NCBI GenBank assembly: GCA_026018925.1
Contig: JAKSZU010000008.1
Location: forward strand, 9,290,415-9,354,414
Direction of reading: 5' to 3'
DNA from: Tupaia tana
Lineage: Eukaryota > Chordata > Mammalia > Scandentia > Tupaiidae
DNA length: 64,000 nt
Shown: positions 44,348 through 55,223 of the stretch, in pieces
Layout: each line of letters opens with the position of its first letter
How positions within the stretch are numbered: position 1 is the first letter of the stretch
The notes under the pieces: generated by a model
Told to the model about the DNA's origin: nothing
Database searches by the model: none
Seen by the model: only the letters and a program-made list of their open reading frames with translations
Program-made: the position numbers and the translations under genes

Positions 44348-44488
44348 TTTTTTTTTTTTTTTTTCTTTTGGAGAGATTTTGCAGTGAGAGTTTTTTGAAG
44401 TGATTACAGCATGGCCATCCCCCCAGAGGGGGATTTCTCACTTTCTGTCTCTCTGTCTTTCTCTGTCTCTCTGGCGAGTGCACGTGCC
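44348..44488. mobile_element. SINE-A piece with internal inversion
   Basis: 44348-44382 is the minus-strand 3' end (T run, GGAGAGATTTTGCA). 44399-44488 is plus-strand sequence from TGATTACAGCATGGCCATCC through the CT zone to GCGAGTGCACGTGCC. In consensus order the two pieces are adjacent, so the 5' part is inverted relative to the tail. About 17 bp of filler sits at the junction. Confidence 0.8.
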
Positions 44489-44611
44489 TGACATTAGACT
44501 TTCTCCTGCCTTGACAACCAGCTAGCGTGCTTCCTGGCCTTTCTGCAGTTAGTCTGGCTCTGTGGCTGAGCTCAGCCTGTAGAATGTGATTGTGGTCATG
44601 TGCCTCACTTC

Positions 44612-44880
44612 AACCATAACCCGAGAACAGCTCCCGAGCACAGGCCCCAGGATCGCCCCCACCTGACAACAGCTCCCGAGCACAGGCCCCAGGATCGCCC
44701 CCACCTGAGAGCAGCTCCCAAGCACAGGCCCCAGGATCGCCCCCACCCGAGAACAGCTCCTGAGCACAGGCCCCAGGATCGCCCCCACCCGAGAACAGCT
44801 CCTGAGCATAGGCCCCAGGATTGCCCCCACCCGAGAACAGCTCCCGAGCACAGGCCCCAGGATCACCCCCATCCTTAGGA
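44612..44880. repeat. 42-bp minisatellite, about 6.3 copies
   Basis: Unit CAGCTCCCGAGCACAGGCCC plus CAGGATCGCCCCCACCCGAGAA, starting at 44629, 44671, 44713, 44755, 44797 and 44839. Copies differ by single transitions. 42 is a multiple of three, so 14-residue repeats are open in frames of both strands; this is a consequence of the period and not evidence of a gene. Confidence 0.97.
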
Positions 44881-45470
44881 GTTCTCAAAGAAGAAAGAGC
44901 CACATAAAGGAAAGAGCCCAGATTCCCTCAAATAACCAGGTCCAAGGCCACCTGCCAATCAGTGATGTTCATTACCACCTTGGGGAGCAAGACACAGCCT
45001 TTGCTGCATGCAGCCACTGAGATGTTGAGGTTTATGTAATACAGACATGAGAGTTACAGCAACTGGTACAGGCTGGAAGCTCCACCTGGAGTCGCCATCC
45101 TACAGATGGGTTTTAGCGACATGCGAGTGAATGTGATTGGAAAGAGAAGAGGCCATTGTCTGAGCTTTAGCGATCTCATCTTTAGAGATTAAGACGACGG
45201 GGATGAACCAGCAGAGAAGCCTGAGAAGGGGAGGCCAGGGAAGCAAAAGGACAGCTAGGTGAGGGTGACATCTAGAAAGCCACTTAAAGCAAGACTTTCA
45301 AAGAGGACGGACAGTCAACTCTAAAGTGAAGCTGATCAGTCAAGAAAATGAAGAACTAGCAATTTTATTGTGGGAAAAATACTTCAGCGGAGAAGTTAAC
45401 TTTACAATAGAATACAATACAGACATGAAAATTGGGTGATTCTAAAATCCTTAAAAATAATACCCATTAG

Positions 45471-45703
45471 GGCCAGAAGATGGCGTGCAGGTTAAGGTGG
45501 CTGGATCCCACAGCAACTGTGGCCGACTGCAGTTGAGTCCCTGGCCTAGTGGCTTGCAAAAACACATCAGCACGTGTGTATGCACGATCAAAATTCCAAC
45601 AGGAGAATGGAGAAGTGACTGCGGTATGGCCATTCGCTCTTGGGGGGTGCTTTCTCAGTCTTTCTCTCTGTCTCAGTGAGCATACACAACCTATAGAAAG
45701 TCT
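45471..45703 (+). mobile_element. SINE-A copy, tail-to-tail with the next
   Basis: GGGCCAGAAGATGGCGTGC head, CTGCAGTTGAGTCC B-box remnant, middle ACAGGAGAATGGAGAAG, CT zone, CATACACAACCTATAG end. Confidence 0.88.
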
Positions 45704-45963
45704 TTTTTTTTTTTTAAGGGATATTTTTGCCTTAAGGAACATACACTTGCCAGAGAGACAGAGACAAGACACAGAAAGCAAGAAATCACTCCCTGGGGGT
45801 GGGACGGTGGTCATGTTGCAATCGCTTTTCCTCCATTCTCTTCTCAGAATCTTGGGCACACATGCACATGCGCCTAGTGGTAAAGCCACAGGGTCCAGGA
45901 CTTGAACTGCGATTGACTACGTGGGAGTCCAGCGATGTATCCATTTCACCATCTGCTAGCCCT
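45704..45963 (-). mobile_element. SINE-A copy, inverted partner
   Basis: T12 tail begins where the previous copy ends. GATATTTTTGCCTTAAGG, CAGAGACAAGACACAG, full middle, and head ending CACCATCTGCTAGCCC. Together with 45471-45703 it forms an inverted pair with almost no spacer. Confidence 0.9.
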
Positions 45964-46864
45964 GCACAGCCTTTTTTTTTTAAAGAAATAATAACACTCA
46001 TTGTTTAAGAAGATACAGAAAGCCTGTTCTAAGCAATAGCCCCGTGCAATATTCATTTATCATTCACTACCTGAACTGGAATTCTTCTACTGGCCAAACA
46101 TTCCTTTTTCATTTCAGAACCAGTGAACCTTGAATAGAAGGGCTTTTTCATTTGCAGTGCTTTTTGTTTTGTTCGTGGTGGTGATTTTCATCAAGGATGT
46201 AGAGGACAAAACGGCTGCTCTAAATTGGGAAGCAGGAGATGAGTGAATCAAATATTGTGTATCAAATTCTTCATCCTTTTTTGCTTCATTTTAAATTGCA
46301 TGAGCTACTGATAGGTAGTTACTTTATGATAATTTTTAAAGTCATCCATTTTTCCAATTCTGTGCACGTTCCTCCTTTCCTGTGCTTTATTTTAGAGCCA
46401 GGTAAGTCTCTGAAGAAGTTGCTCTAATTAAAATGAGTGCTTCACCTTGGGAAAAAAGGATGCCCCGCCGTGGACTCCCCGGCCTCGTCTCATCTACTTC
46501 CTACAGTTTTTCACTGTTGTTTTTAATTTGAAGTCTGTCCAGTGTATCCTGTCCTATCAAAATTGTGGTCAACTCAGATGATCTTATACTTTTTAAGACT
46601 GCAAATCTCCTTTACAGCTTCTCCTTATTTATTATCCTCCCTTCCTTCACATGAACAAGGAATTCCAGACTTGTGGTCTTAATTTACAAACAAGCGCATA
46701 GTTATTATCTTTGAAGTGTATGCACAGAACCCTCTGAGATCTTGGTTCGTCAGCAGCCGGTGAGCTGATTAACGAGACAGTTCTAACACTCTGAAGGCCT
46801 ACAGAAAAGTCACTTTATGTCCCATAGACCACATACATAAATAGATATTTATCTATCTATTTAT
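45964..46864. other. unassigned sequence
   Basis: No repeat recognised in about 900 bp; short ATCT-type repeat at 46848-46862. Confidence 0.35.
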
Positions 46865-47018
46865 TTTTTTTTTAATTTGACCTAAAAGAGACAGTGAGAG
46901 TGAGCAAGCGTGAACGAGAGAGAATGTGAGAAAGCCAGCCACCATGTCTGGGACTCAAACCATGGTCAGCCATGTGGGAGTTCAGTACCCTTAACCACCA
47001 TGCCACCCGCTGGCCCCT
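46865..47018 (-). mobile_element. short-form SINE-A
   Basis: T-run tail, GAGTGAGCAAGCGTGAACG, then GTGAGAAAGCCAGCCACCATG runs into CTGGGACTC and the head (ending CACCCGCTGGCCCC). Middle module absent. Confidence 0.85.
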
Positions 47019-48009
47019 CATAGACCATTTCTTAGTAGACATTTTAAAAATGAATCTTTTCCCCAAAAAATTATATTCCTTTAAATGTATATTCTGGCCC
47101 AGTTTTCATTCTTTCTAGATACATGTTGCATGCTAAATTCTCAAAGAGTAAGCAATCTGGTTAATAACATGTGTTCTGAAATATCAATACTATTCAAATT
47201 TCTCATGTCACTAGTCATTTGCTAATGTTTTTATATATGGTTTGAAATATAAAACTAATACCTCTTACTGCCCATACCTCCATGCTGCCATGGGTTCTGG
47301 CTCTCGGAGCCTTTCTGTCAGTGATAGTTTCTGACTAGTCTGTTTTGGCTGAACACTGTGGGGAGGAAAGAGGGAAGGACAGGAGAAATGATAATAATGT
47401 CCACCAGTGGTTTCACCCCTTCACAAAGATTAAATTTGAACACTAAATGCCAAAGCCTATATGAAAGTCATCCATCCAGAGTGACAGAAGGGCCCTGACT
47501 TGTTACTTTCCCAGGCCATGTGTGTTTTACCTACCATTTCCAACATAATACCAGGTGGGCAAGGATCCAGCATCTGGGTGACCCTGTCACAAAACCCCCA
47601 TGATGGCATGGGTATTTGGGATCAAGGCGATCCTTTCTCTTTTGTGGTCAGAAACACACCGGTGTGCAAAACACTTCATGTCCCCTGCATTCTGCCCAAG
47701 GACTCTATTGATTTCAAAGGAACTTGTATTAAGCTCTTTCTTCAATGAAATAAAAACTGAAAGTTGCCAGCCACAGTTGAAATATCTGCTATTCAGAATT
47801 TAAGGGTAGGACCTTGAATAAGAATATTTACATAGACACAACCTCCCAAGTGAAAGGAGTCATTGTGTACAAGGAGCTCTTCCTCCATTCCTACCAATAC
47901 TGACTCACATAATAGTAACTAGGATGAAGTAGCATCTCTTGACCCTAGTTTAGCTTTTATTAATCTGCCATTTCATCATGCTGTATATATTTTGTGTAAC
48001 ACAAGGAAC
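47019..48009. other. unassigned sequence
   Basis: About 1 kb without recognised repeats or coding signal. Confidence 0.35.
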
Positions 48010-48281
48010 TTGTTTGTTTTTTATAAAGAGATTTTTGCTCAAGGGTGAATGCGCTTGTAAGAGAGACAGAGAGAGACAAAGAGACAGAAAATGAGAAATC
48101 ACCCCCCCCCTCCGGGGTGGATAACACCACCACAATCCCTTCTCCCTCATTCTCCTATTGGGATTTTGGGCACACATGCACACACACCTGGCATGAGTTT
48201 CAAGCCACCAGTTCTGGGATTCGAACTGCGGTCAACTACATGGGAATCCAGTGACATAACCATTACTGTATCTGCTAGTCC
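48010..48281 (-). mobile_element. SINE-A copy
   Basis: GAGATTTTTGCTCAAGGGTG, GACAAAGAGACAGAAAATG, C9-expanded palindrome, CACCACAATCCC, head with GATTCGAACTGCGG and CTGCTAGTCC. Confidence 0.92.
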
Positions 48282-48445
48282 TGTAATTTATTCTTTTATA
48301 CTCCAACAAAACAGGCAACAGTCATTCTTTTCCTTCCAATCTGTACTCATAGTCATATCTTGATGTTCTTCAGTAAGAATTTTACAGCATATTCTAAACA
48401 TAGCGCTCCTGGGTTCTGTACAGTGAACTAGGCCAGGAAGCTAAA

Positions 48446-48928
48446 TGCTATGGTGGGCAGAACGATGACCTCTCCTGAAGATGCCACATCCTCAGCCTTG
48501 GGACTGTGAATACATTAGGTTACCAAGCAGAGAGGACTTAATGATACAGGTGGAATTAAGGTTGCTAACCCACTGACTTTGAAGTAGAGAGTTTATCCTG
48601 AATGATCCCGGGGTTCAGTGTAATCATGACGGTCCTTAAAAGTAGAAGCGGGAGGCAGAGATGGAAAGTCAGAGACACGGATGAAGCTATCGCTGGTATT
48701 GAAGCTGGAGGAACGTGGCCATGAGTCAGGGATGAGGGTGGCTTCTAGAAGCTGGAAAAGAAGAGGAGACAGATCCTCCCCTGGTGCCGCTAAAGAAACC
48801 AGCTCTGCTGACAGCTTGATTTTAGCCTATGTCAGAGGACTGAGCTACAGGACTGTAAGGAAATGAGATGTGCTGTTCACTCCCTAAGTTGCTGGTGGTT
48901 TGCTACCGCAGCGGGAGGACTTCCTACA
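48446..48928 (+). mobile_element. MLT1-like LTR (ERVL-MaLR)
   Basis: CTATGGTGGGCAGAACGATG start, GATGCCACATCC, GACTGTGAATACATTAGG, GATGGAAAGTCAGAG, CCAGCTCTGCTGACAGC, GACTGAGCTACAGGACTGTA, GTTGCTGGTGGTTTGCTACC. This is the recognisable order of an MLT1-type solo LTR, an ancient endogenous retroviral remnant without coding sequence. Confidence 0.75.
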
Positions 48929-49633
48929 GGTACCCTTGAGACACACGCATTCATCACCTTCTGTACCTACTGGTTGCCCTTGTTTTAAGGTGAAAGGCAT
49001 AAGGACGTGATGGCGTAATAATGGGCTCTGTGGAAATGTTTTAGTCCATTCACAGGAAGGCGAGCACCACGGTGTGGGTTCCTGAGCTAAAATCTTCCTC
49101 TGACATTCTAGGGATTGATACTTTAAAAAGCCAAAAACTAAAAAGTAGCCTGTAAGACACTCACTAAATTCTCATTGTTGACAATTTGATGTTGTCATCA
49201 ATATCACTGATGAGGCCCAGGGTCCGTGTGAATGACAGCATGTTCACCCTGGGTCTCTGTCCTGCTCTGATTCCCCCACGTGCTCAGCTCACCAGCTTCG
49301 CACCTGGTGCTCTCAGTCTCCTGTTCCTAACGCTGTGGTGAGGGTTAGGTGAGTAACGCATGCTTGCTGAGACCCATTTCTGGCTTGTCTCTGTTAGCAG
49401 CCATCGTGGTTATTAGTTATTTGTGGTGGTATGACCTCTCCTCCTCTAGCCTAATTCCTAAATATTCCCTCCCTCCATTGTCTTGCACTTAATCCGTCAT
49501 CAGTACAAAAGTATGTATAGCTTTAGGACAGATCACATTGCTGCAGACTTTCATTGTCTTGTCTCCTCTTCTTGGACTGCTTCTTTTTCAACAGTTTTTA
49601 TGGTATCTTCACAGAGGATTTACCTTTTTAGGT
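48929..49633. other. unassigned sequence
   Basis: No repeat recognised in about 700 bp. Confidence 0.35.
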
Positions 49634-49890
49634 TTTTTGTTTGTTTGTTTGTTTGTTTTTGAGAGGTTTTTGCTATAGGGCGCGTGCGCTCGCCAGACAG
49701 ACAGAGAGAGACAGAGAGAAAGCGAGAAATCGCCCCCCAGGGGGCATGGCCACGCAGCAATCCCTTCTCTTCCATTCTCCTCTTGGGATCTTGGGCACGC
49801 ACACACACATGCCTGGTGTGAGTTTAAGCCACTGGGTCTGGGACTCAACCATGAGTCCAGTGACATAGCCATTACACCAACTGCTGGTCC
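49634..49890 (-). mobile_element. young SINE-A with (TTTG)n tail
   Basis: GAGAGGTTTTTGCTATAGGGCGCGTGCGCTCG-type end (49661 on), CCCCCCAGGGGGC palindrome, young head. A deletion joins GACTCAACCATG to GAGTCCAGTGACATAGCC, removing the B-box surroundings. Confidence 0.93.
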
Positions 49891-49924
49891 CTCTTTTTAA
49901 TTCTAACCGTACTTCTCTCCTTTC

Positions 49925-49990
49925 ACAATTCCAATGCCTGGAACAGTACAAGCACACTGTCACAGAAAAATGTTTGTTGAATGAATGTAG
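49925..49990 (+). mobile_element. L2-type 3' end fragment
   Basis: CAATGCCTGGAACAGTACAA then AAAATGTTTGTTGAATGAAT is an L2 3' terminus. Confidence 0.5.
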
Positions 49991-50044
49991 GTCAGTCATA
50001 CGGCAAGGCTTTTAAGGTATACCACCAATTAAGAATGCAGATGT

Positions 50045-50280
50045 TGGACCAATAGGTAAGAGGGCCAGATCCTACATGGCCAACCACAGTTCAAATCCTG
50101 GACTGAGTGACTTGAAAATCAGGCCGGGTATGAATGCATTTGTGTGCATGCTCCCAGTCCCTACATGGTGGAGAAATGGAGAGGAAGGAATTGCAGTGTA
50201 ACAGTGTCACACTGGGAGAGTCCTCTCTCTCCCCCTTCTATCAAGCAAATACACATGCCCTTAGGCAATTAAAAAAAAAT
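50045..50280 (+). mobile_element. SINE-A with target duplication
   Basis: GAATGCAGATG before (50033-50043) and after (50281-50291). The body is diverged (GTAAGAGGGCCAGATCC head, CAGTTCAAATCC B box), so this is an old copy whose duplication has survived. Confidence 0.93.
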
Positions 50281-50291
50281 GAATGCAGATG

Positions 50292-52313
50292 CTTAATCCA
50301 ATGACAAGTTTCATTTTTCATGTTACAAAGTTTTTTCAACAATGGGGACACTAAAAAAAGTAACTTCCTGATTTCTTGCATAAACACTTCATCCTAAAAT
50401 GTCAAGCCACCTCACTTTTATAGGCCAGTTTCTATTTAGAGTGAAAGCAATTGTCCCATGGATCTTGTATCCACCTAAAATAAAAGGGAAGTCTGTTTTA
50501 CGGTATCCCACATTGATCGCCTTTCAAAGAACAAGATGGTGTTGCTTGCACAAGAGAAGAAGGATGGGGACCACATCTCCTGCCTCTGAGAGTATCCGGG
50601 GCTCGGCACGATGCTTGGCATGTGGCATTCATCACTTGTTGGATGTCTGATTGAGCATTTCCTTCAGAAAAAAGCAACCATCCTGTGATTTTATGTTGAG
50701 TCCAATCTCTCTCTTCCCATAGCCCAATGGTTCCTAGTCAGAAGGTGTTGGACAGTCTCTGGGTACAGTTGGGAAGGCCTAGGGAGTTGACTGCTTTCAG
50801 TACTACTCATAGCAAGCCTCTCCTAGTTTGTAGGATAGTCCTATGTCAGTTAAAGTTAATTCAGGGATGGTTTGTCATTTAAGAGGCTTAATATGGGACT
50901 GATTTGGGCATGCAAAGACATCTCACAGAGTGGAGATGACAAGGCATGGCTGCCCCACCAGCAATCCCAAATCAAAGCCTGTTTGTCTTAGATGGTTCTC
51001 CAAGGTTTCATTAGAAATCTGAAGTTTTTACTCAGATAAGACAACCTAAGAGAGATGTGACTAAGGCACTGTGGCTTGGAGTGGTAATCTGGAAGACAGT
51101 GATGTTATTATTAGACTTCAGAATTTTACATACACATAAACACACACACGTGAATGTTAAATGGTATAATTCAAAACAACAAGTAATAGAGCACTGTTTC
51201 ATTTGGCTCAGAATGCACCGAAAGGTAGTATTTTGAACATTAACATCATTTCTATGAGATTTGTGAAGAACCCCTGGAGATAGTGGTGTACTGTGAATAA
51301 TTAGAGATTTAAAACCAAATTTTCACCTAATGGTTGAAGAGGCTTTTAAGACATTTTTATGAGAAGCTGAGGTTTTGTAACTCAGAGCTTTAACACAAAT
51401 TCATTTTGTCAGAAAGCAGTTTTGTATTCAATATTTTGGTTGCTATGGAGGCAATTTAGGCACATTATGAATAACATAAGAATAATATAAGTTCTGTCTC
51501 CCAAAGACCTGGGCCCATGATTAGGAGATGCACCAGTCTGACAAATGAATCAACTACATTTTTAAATGTCTGGTTTTGTAATTGAAAATTCCTGCTGAAA
51601 TAATCAAGATTTATGCTTTGTCATTCAATGACTCAAGAAACCTTTCTTAGGTACTTTACCGCATGTCCAGAATTAGGTCGGGATGCTAGACTCATGAAAA
51701 AATTGCAAGCTATTCATATTTTAGCTTTCTTAATGTCTAGGCCAATGTCATAGAAATGGAGACACCAAGGAATGAATATCAGCACCATCAGATCAGACAG
51801 AAGGCATTATGCTTACATAAGCTCAATTTTAGATCTTTTTGTAAAGAACTAATCTGCCTTGGAGTCATTTATGGATAAGAAAGACCACACTAGTGTGTAA
51901 GAGTATTTTAAAAAATAATGAATAAATTAAAAAGTGCAGATTCATCATGTAAGTGGTATGTAAAGTTCCAGGGAAGGTGCACATTTAGATGTTTGAGGGT
52001 ATAGGACTCCTTCCTCATAGTGACCCGAATTAGGGGAAATAAGTTAAGTCATCTAAAAGTTGCTCAAACTTTATAGAATGAAATTCTTAATATCTGTAAG
52101 TGTGTGAGGTTTTTTTTTTTTTTTTTCATCTCTGCATTTGGCAGATAGGAAGTTGAGACTCACTTTAAAAGCATGGGCTAAGTGCACATCGTCTTGGTAG
52201 GTTACCTAATGAAACAAAGCGTACATATGCAGGTGGCCTGTGACCAATGAAGCTCTGTACTGTAAGAACTAAAGAACAAATCGTGCAGTCACTAATATTT
52301 TTCACTGGCATGT
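50292..52313. other. largest largely unassigned stretch
   Basis: About 2 kb. 50540-50660 ends in GGCACGATGCTTGGCATG-type wording close to an L2/MIR 3' end, and 51618-51790 loosely resembles antisense L2. The rest is unique-looking, without SINEs, GC-poor and without coding frames. The lack of insertions contrasts with the rest of the window. Confidence 0.35.
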
Positions 52314-52328
52314 AGAACTTCCATTGCA

Positions 52329-52590
52329 GGGGACCAGCAGTTAGCGTAATGGCTATGTCTCTGGACTCCCACGTAGTTAACCGCAGTTCGAGTCCCGGAC
52401 CCGGTGGCTTAAACTCAAGCCAGGTGCGTATGTGTGCATGCCCAAGATCCCGAGAGGAGAATGGAGGAGAAGGGATTGCGGCGTGGCCATCCCCCCTGGG
52501 GGGTGATTTCTCGCTTTCTATCTCTCTGTCTCTGTCTGTCTAGTGAGCGCATGCATCCTATAGCAAAAACCTCTCCAAAAAAAAGAAAAA
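52329..52590 (+). mobile_element. young SINE-A with perfect 15-bp target duplication
   Basis: AGAACTTCCATTGCA at 52314-52328 and again at 52591-52605. Young head, GGTTCGAGTCCCGG B box, intact CCCCCCTGGGGGG, tail A8-G-A6. Confidence 0.98.
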
Positions 52591-52605
52591 AGAACTTCCA
52601 TTGCA

Positions 52606-53627
52606 TTGTTTTTCAAGGCATTCCGAAGCATATATTCTGGAAATGCAGCATCTGGAGCTGGGGTACAAGCACTACATCTTGGACAGATTAGGTCCCTGTG
52701 TCACTAAAAGGGTTCACAGTAAAGTCAGTTGGGCCAGCTTTCCTTCTGTGCACAGTCCCCCACTGTGGCCTCCAGAAGAGATTGTTAAAGACAGAGTCCT
52801 ACACTCCATTTTGTGCTAGAGAATCCTACTCATGGGGCTGGACACTGGTGTGTGTATGGGTGTGCGTGTGTGCATGTGCATATGCAGCAAAGCCTCTCAG
52901 TTAATTCTGATCATCTGGTTTCAGAAGCACAACACAAAGTCATTCTTTCTTAAAGAAGTCCATTAGGTTTATATTAGTAGTAGACACCAGCCATGCCCTG
53001 CAGGCCTTTAGTAATGTTTTAAGTTTGCAAATACGGACAATCCTCTGACTTTGATTTGACTCATTTCTGTTGAGAATTGTGTGTTTCTTGGTTATAACCT
53101 TTGTAATACACCTTGGTATACTTTTCACGTTTATTGACATTTCCTCCCATTAGGCAGCCTTTTTTTTTCCCCCAATACATAATGGACTGGTGATTTTATG
53201 AGAATCATAAGCTGAGGCTGGCGGTAGTGGGTTGAGCTGTGGAAATGTTGACCAGTTATCTCATCCCTGCCTGATTCAGTTCTATGCACGCACATCTACC
53301 TCAGGAGAATTAGCAGCAGGCAAATCGACTCACAGCCAAATTACAGAATACCTGATATGTTGCCTAATCATTTTCAAATAACCACAAGCATGAAAGTTAA
53401 GTCCGTAAATGTGAATAGTCAAACTACCCATCTTGACTACAAAACAACCTGACTTTGGCATTCCTAGGGACACGTACTCGCAGTGAAATGTTGGGCTCCC
53501 ACAATGGGGCCATTGCAGCACAACTGACTTCTTGAGTATGACAGTGCATGGGAATATCTAGAAGATCTTATGCCCATTTTGAGCTTTCTTAGAGAGCTAA
53601 ACCATGCATAGATCTCCTATTGCTTTT
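52606..53627. other. unassigned sequence
   Basis: About 1 kb. 52845-52888 is an alternating GT/GC/CA stretch of the kind that can form Z-DNA. No gene or repeat recognised. Confidence 0.35.
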
Positions 53628-53675
53628 AAAAATAATAAATAAATAAGTTTATTTGTTTTATCCATGGGCAAAAAA

Positions 53676-53680
<5 letters not shown>
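53628..53680 (-). mobile_element. SINE-B tail fragment
   Basis: AATAAATAAATAAGTTTATT then TTATCCATGGGC is the reverse complement of the SINE-B 3' end. The body is replaced by the following GA repeat. Confidence 0.5.

Positions 53681-53709
<29 letters not shown>
53681..53709. repeat. (GA)n microsatellite
   Basis: About 14 GA units, probably expanded from the GA-rich complement of the SINE-B CT zone. Confidence 0.9.
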
Positions 53710-53712
<3 letters not shown>

Positions 53713-53924
53713 CTGCAAAGTCAAATGATCCTTACACTTGCTGAACACGTGAATGGGTCCTTAGAGGCCCTCCAGTCCAGTCCTCTCACTGTCTTGGTGA
53801 AGTAACATCGGTCGTTGGGAAAGTCCTGTCGCATTTTTGTATAGGAAAACACGTCATGACTCGGCTGGCAACCTAACAGTTTAGAAACATTAAATGACCG
53901 GGTTGGGTCAGTTTTAAAGGCCAG

Positions 53925-54095
53925 CTATGCTAACTACTATCAATCTTGGACTAACAATGTAAACTCTGTGTCTCAGTCTCTTCATCTGTGAAACTGAAAT
54001 GGTAATGTCAAGGAATTTATTGTGTTGTTCTGGAGGTTAAAAAGGATGTTGAACATCGAACACTTGGTACGCTGCCTGGCATATTTTAAAGTGTT
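53925..54095 (+). mobile_element. MIR element
   Basis: GTGTCTCAGTCTCTTCATCT, GTGAAACTGAAATGGTAATG, GTTGTTCTGGAGGTTAAAAA and GCTGCCTGGCATATT follow the MIR 3' half closely. Confidence 0.75.
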
Positions 54096-54103
54096 CCCTT
54101 AGG

Positions 54104-54346
54104 GAGCCAGCCAGTGACATGGTGGTGCTAAACTGCCATATGGGCAACTGTGATATGAGTCCCAGACCTGGTGACTTAAAACTCACACCAGGCGTATGTG
54201 TGTGCGTACCCAAAACCCTGAAAGGAGAATGGAAGAAAAGGGATTGTGGTGTGGTCATCCTCCTGGGCTGTGATTTTTCACTTTCTCTCTCTCTGTCTCT
54301 CTGACAAGCACACATGCCCTATAGCAAAAAAATCTCTCTAAAAAAA
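54104..54346 (+). mobile_element. SINE-A copy
   Basis: GAGCCAGCCAGTGACATGG head, ATATGAGTCCC B-box remnant, GAAAGGAGAATGGAAG middle, CT zone, GCACACATGCCCTATAGC, short tail. Confidence 0.9.
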
Positions 54347-54817
54347 CTTCTTTTTTAAAGGACTGTTCCCTCTGATAATTATTACTATCATTACTAAAAC
54401 ATCTCCTGACCCCAACCAGTGAAGGGTTGTTCCTATTGTTCTATTGCCCGGGGTACTTGGAAAACCATACTGCCTGGTTTTACACCCTCCAGTATAGGAA
54501 AGAGCCCTGGGCTGACAGTCAGAGCGAGATCTGACCTGCATCTGAGCTCCAGCTGGCCACTAACTCGTCCTCTGAAAGTTAACCCAACTTCTTTCAACCA
54601 TTTCTTTACATACAACATCACAAGGAAACTGGAAACTCTGAAACTTTGCCATCTCTAACAGTTCTAGGTCTACAGAGATGAAAGCAGCCATCTGTCCATC
54701 TTGTCTTGTGTCGGGCTATTGGCTATCAACTAGGATCACAACCTCCTCAGCTCCCCTAAAGAATAACCTAAAAAACTCTGAGTAGCTTACTCTTTGGATT
54801 CTTGTTAAAGGAGTATG
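54347..54817. other. unassigned sequence
   Basis: No repeat recognised. Confidence 0.35.
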
Positions 54818-54947
54818 GTGGGCTGGCAGGTGGCATGGTGGTTAAGGTGCTGGACTCCCACATGGCTGGAGGTGGTGTGAGTCCCAGATCTGATAGTTTG
54901 ATTTCTCACTTTCCCTTTCTATCTCTCTCTAGTCAAATTAAAAAATA
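54818..54947 (+). mobile_element. short-form SINE-A
   Basis: Complete head (GGGCTGGCAGGTGGCATGG, GGTTAAGGTGCTGGACTCCC), then TGAGTCCCAGATCTGATAG runs directly into TTTGATTTCTCACTTTCCC and the CT zone. Middle module absent; 3' box also missing. Confidence 0.85.
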
Positions 54948-55223
54948 ATGATGATGAATAGAACTAAATACTTTTATAAGAAAGGAGTAGATTATATTCA
55001 AGTAGACTATAATCTATATTAGTATTAGAATAAAATTAGAATAAAATATAATTAGATTATATTATAAGTAAAGTAGATTTATTGGAGCCCTGGAAAAATA
55101 ATAAGTTATTGTGAGAACCTCTTTTTTGCTTTTCCTGAAAAACTAGACAAGAGAAAGTGGGTTTCAAGATGATGGGACTTCACAAAGGTTGTTGAAAAAT
55201 GGAATTAGAATATAAGCTAATGT

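Larger units (their letters stand above)
44003..45450 (-). mobile_element. L2 element, antisense, interrupted
   Basis: ACCTACCATGTGCCAAATGG, GCACTGTGGACACAGTAG, CCTTCATGGAGTTCACACTC and TGGCAAATGCTTTGAAAAA are antisense L2 3' sequence. From about 45060 it resumes (GAGAAGCCTGAGAAGGGGAG, GGACGGACAGTCAAC). A rearranged SINE-A and a minisatellite lie between. Confidence 0.6.

Noticed and set aside
44625-44880. CRISPR-like array
   Set aside because: Direct tandem units of 42 bp without unique spacers, in a mammalian genome; it is a minisatellite.
44549-44903. Repetitive 14-residue frames on both strands
   Set aside because: They are the product of the 42-bp minisatellite, open on both strands at once; no gene context.
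48446-48928. Provirus with coding capacity beside the LTR
   Set aside because: Only one LTR-like stretch is present, with no internal gag or pol remnants on either side.
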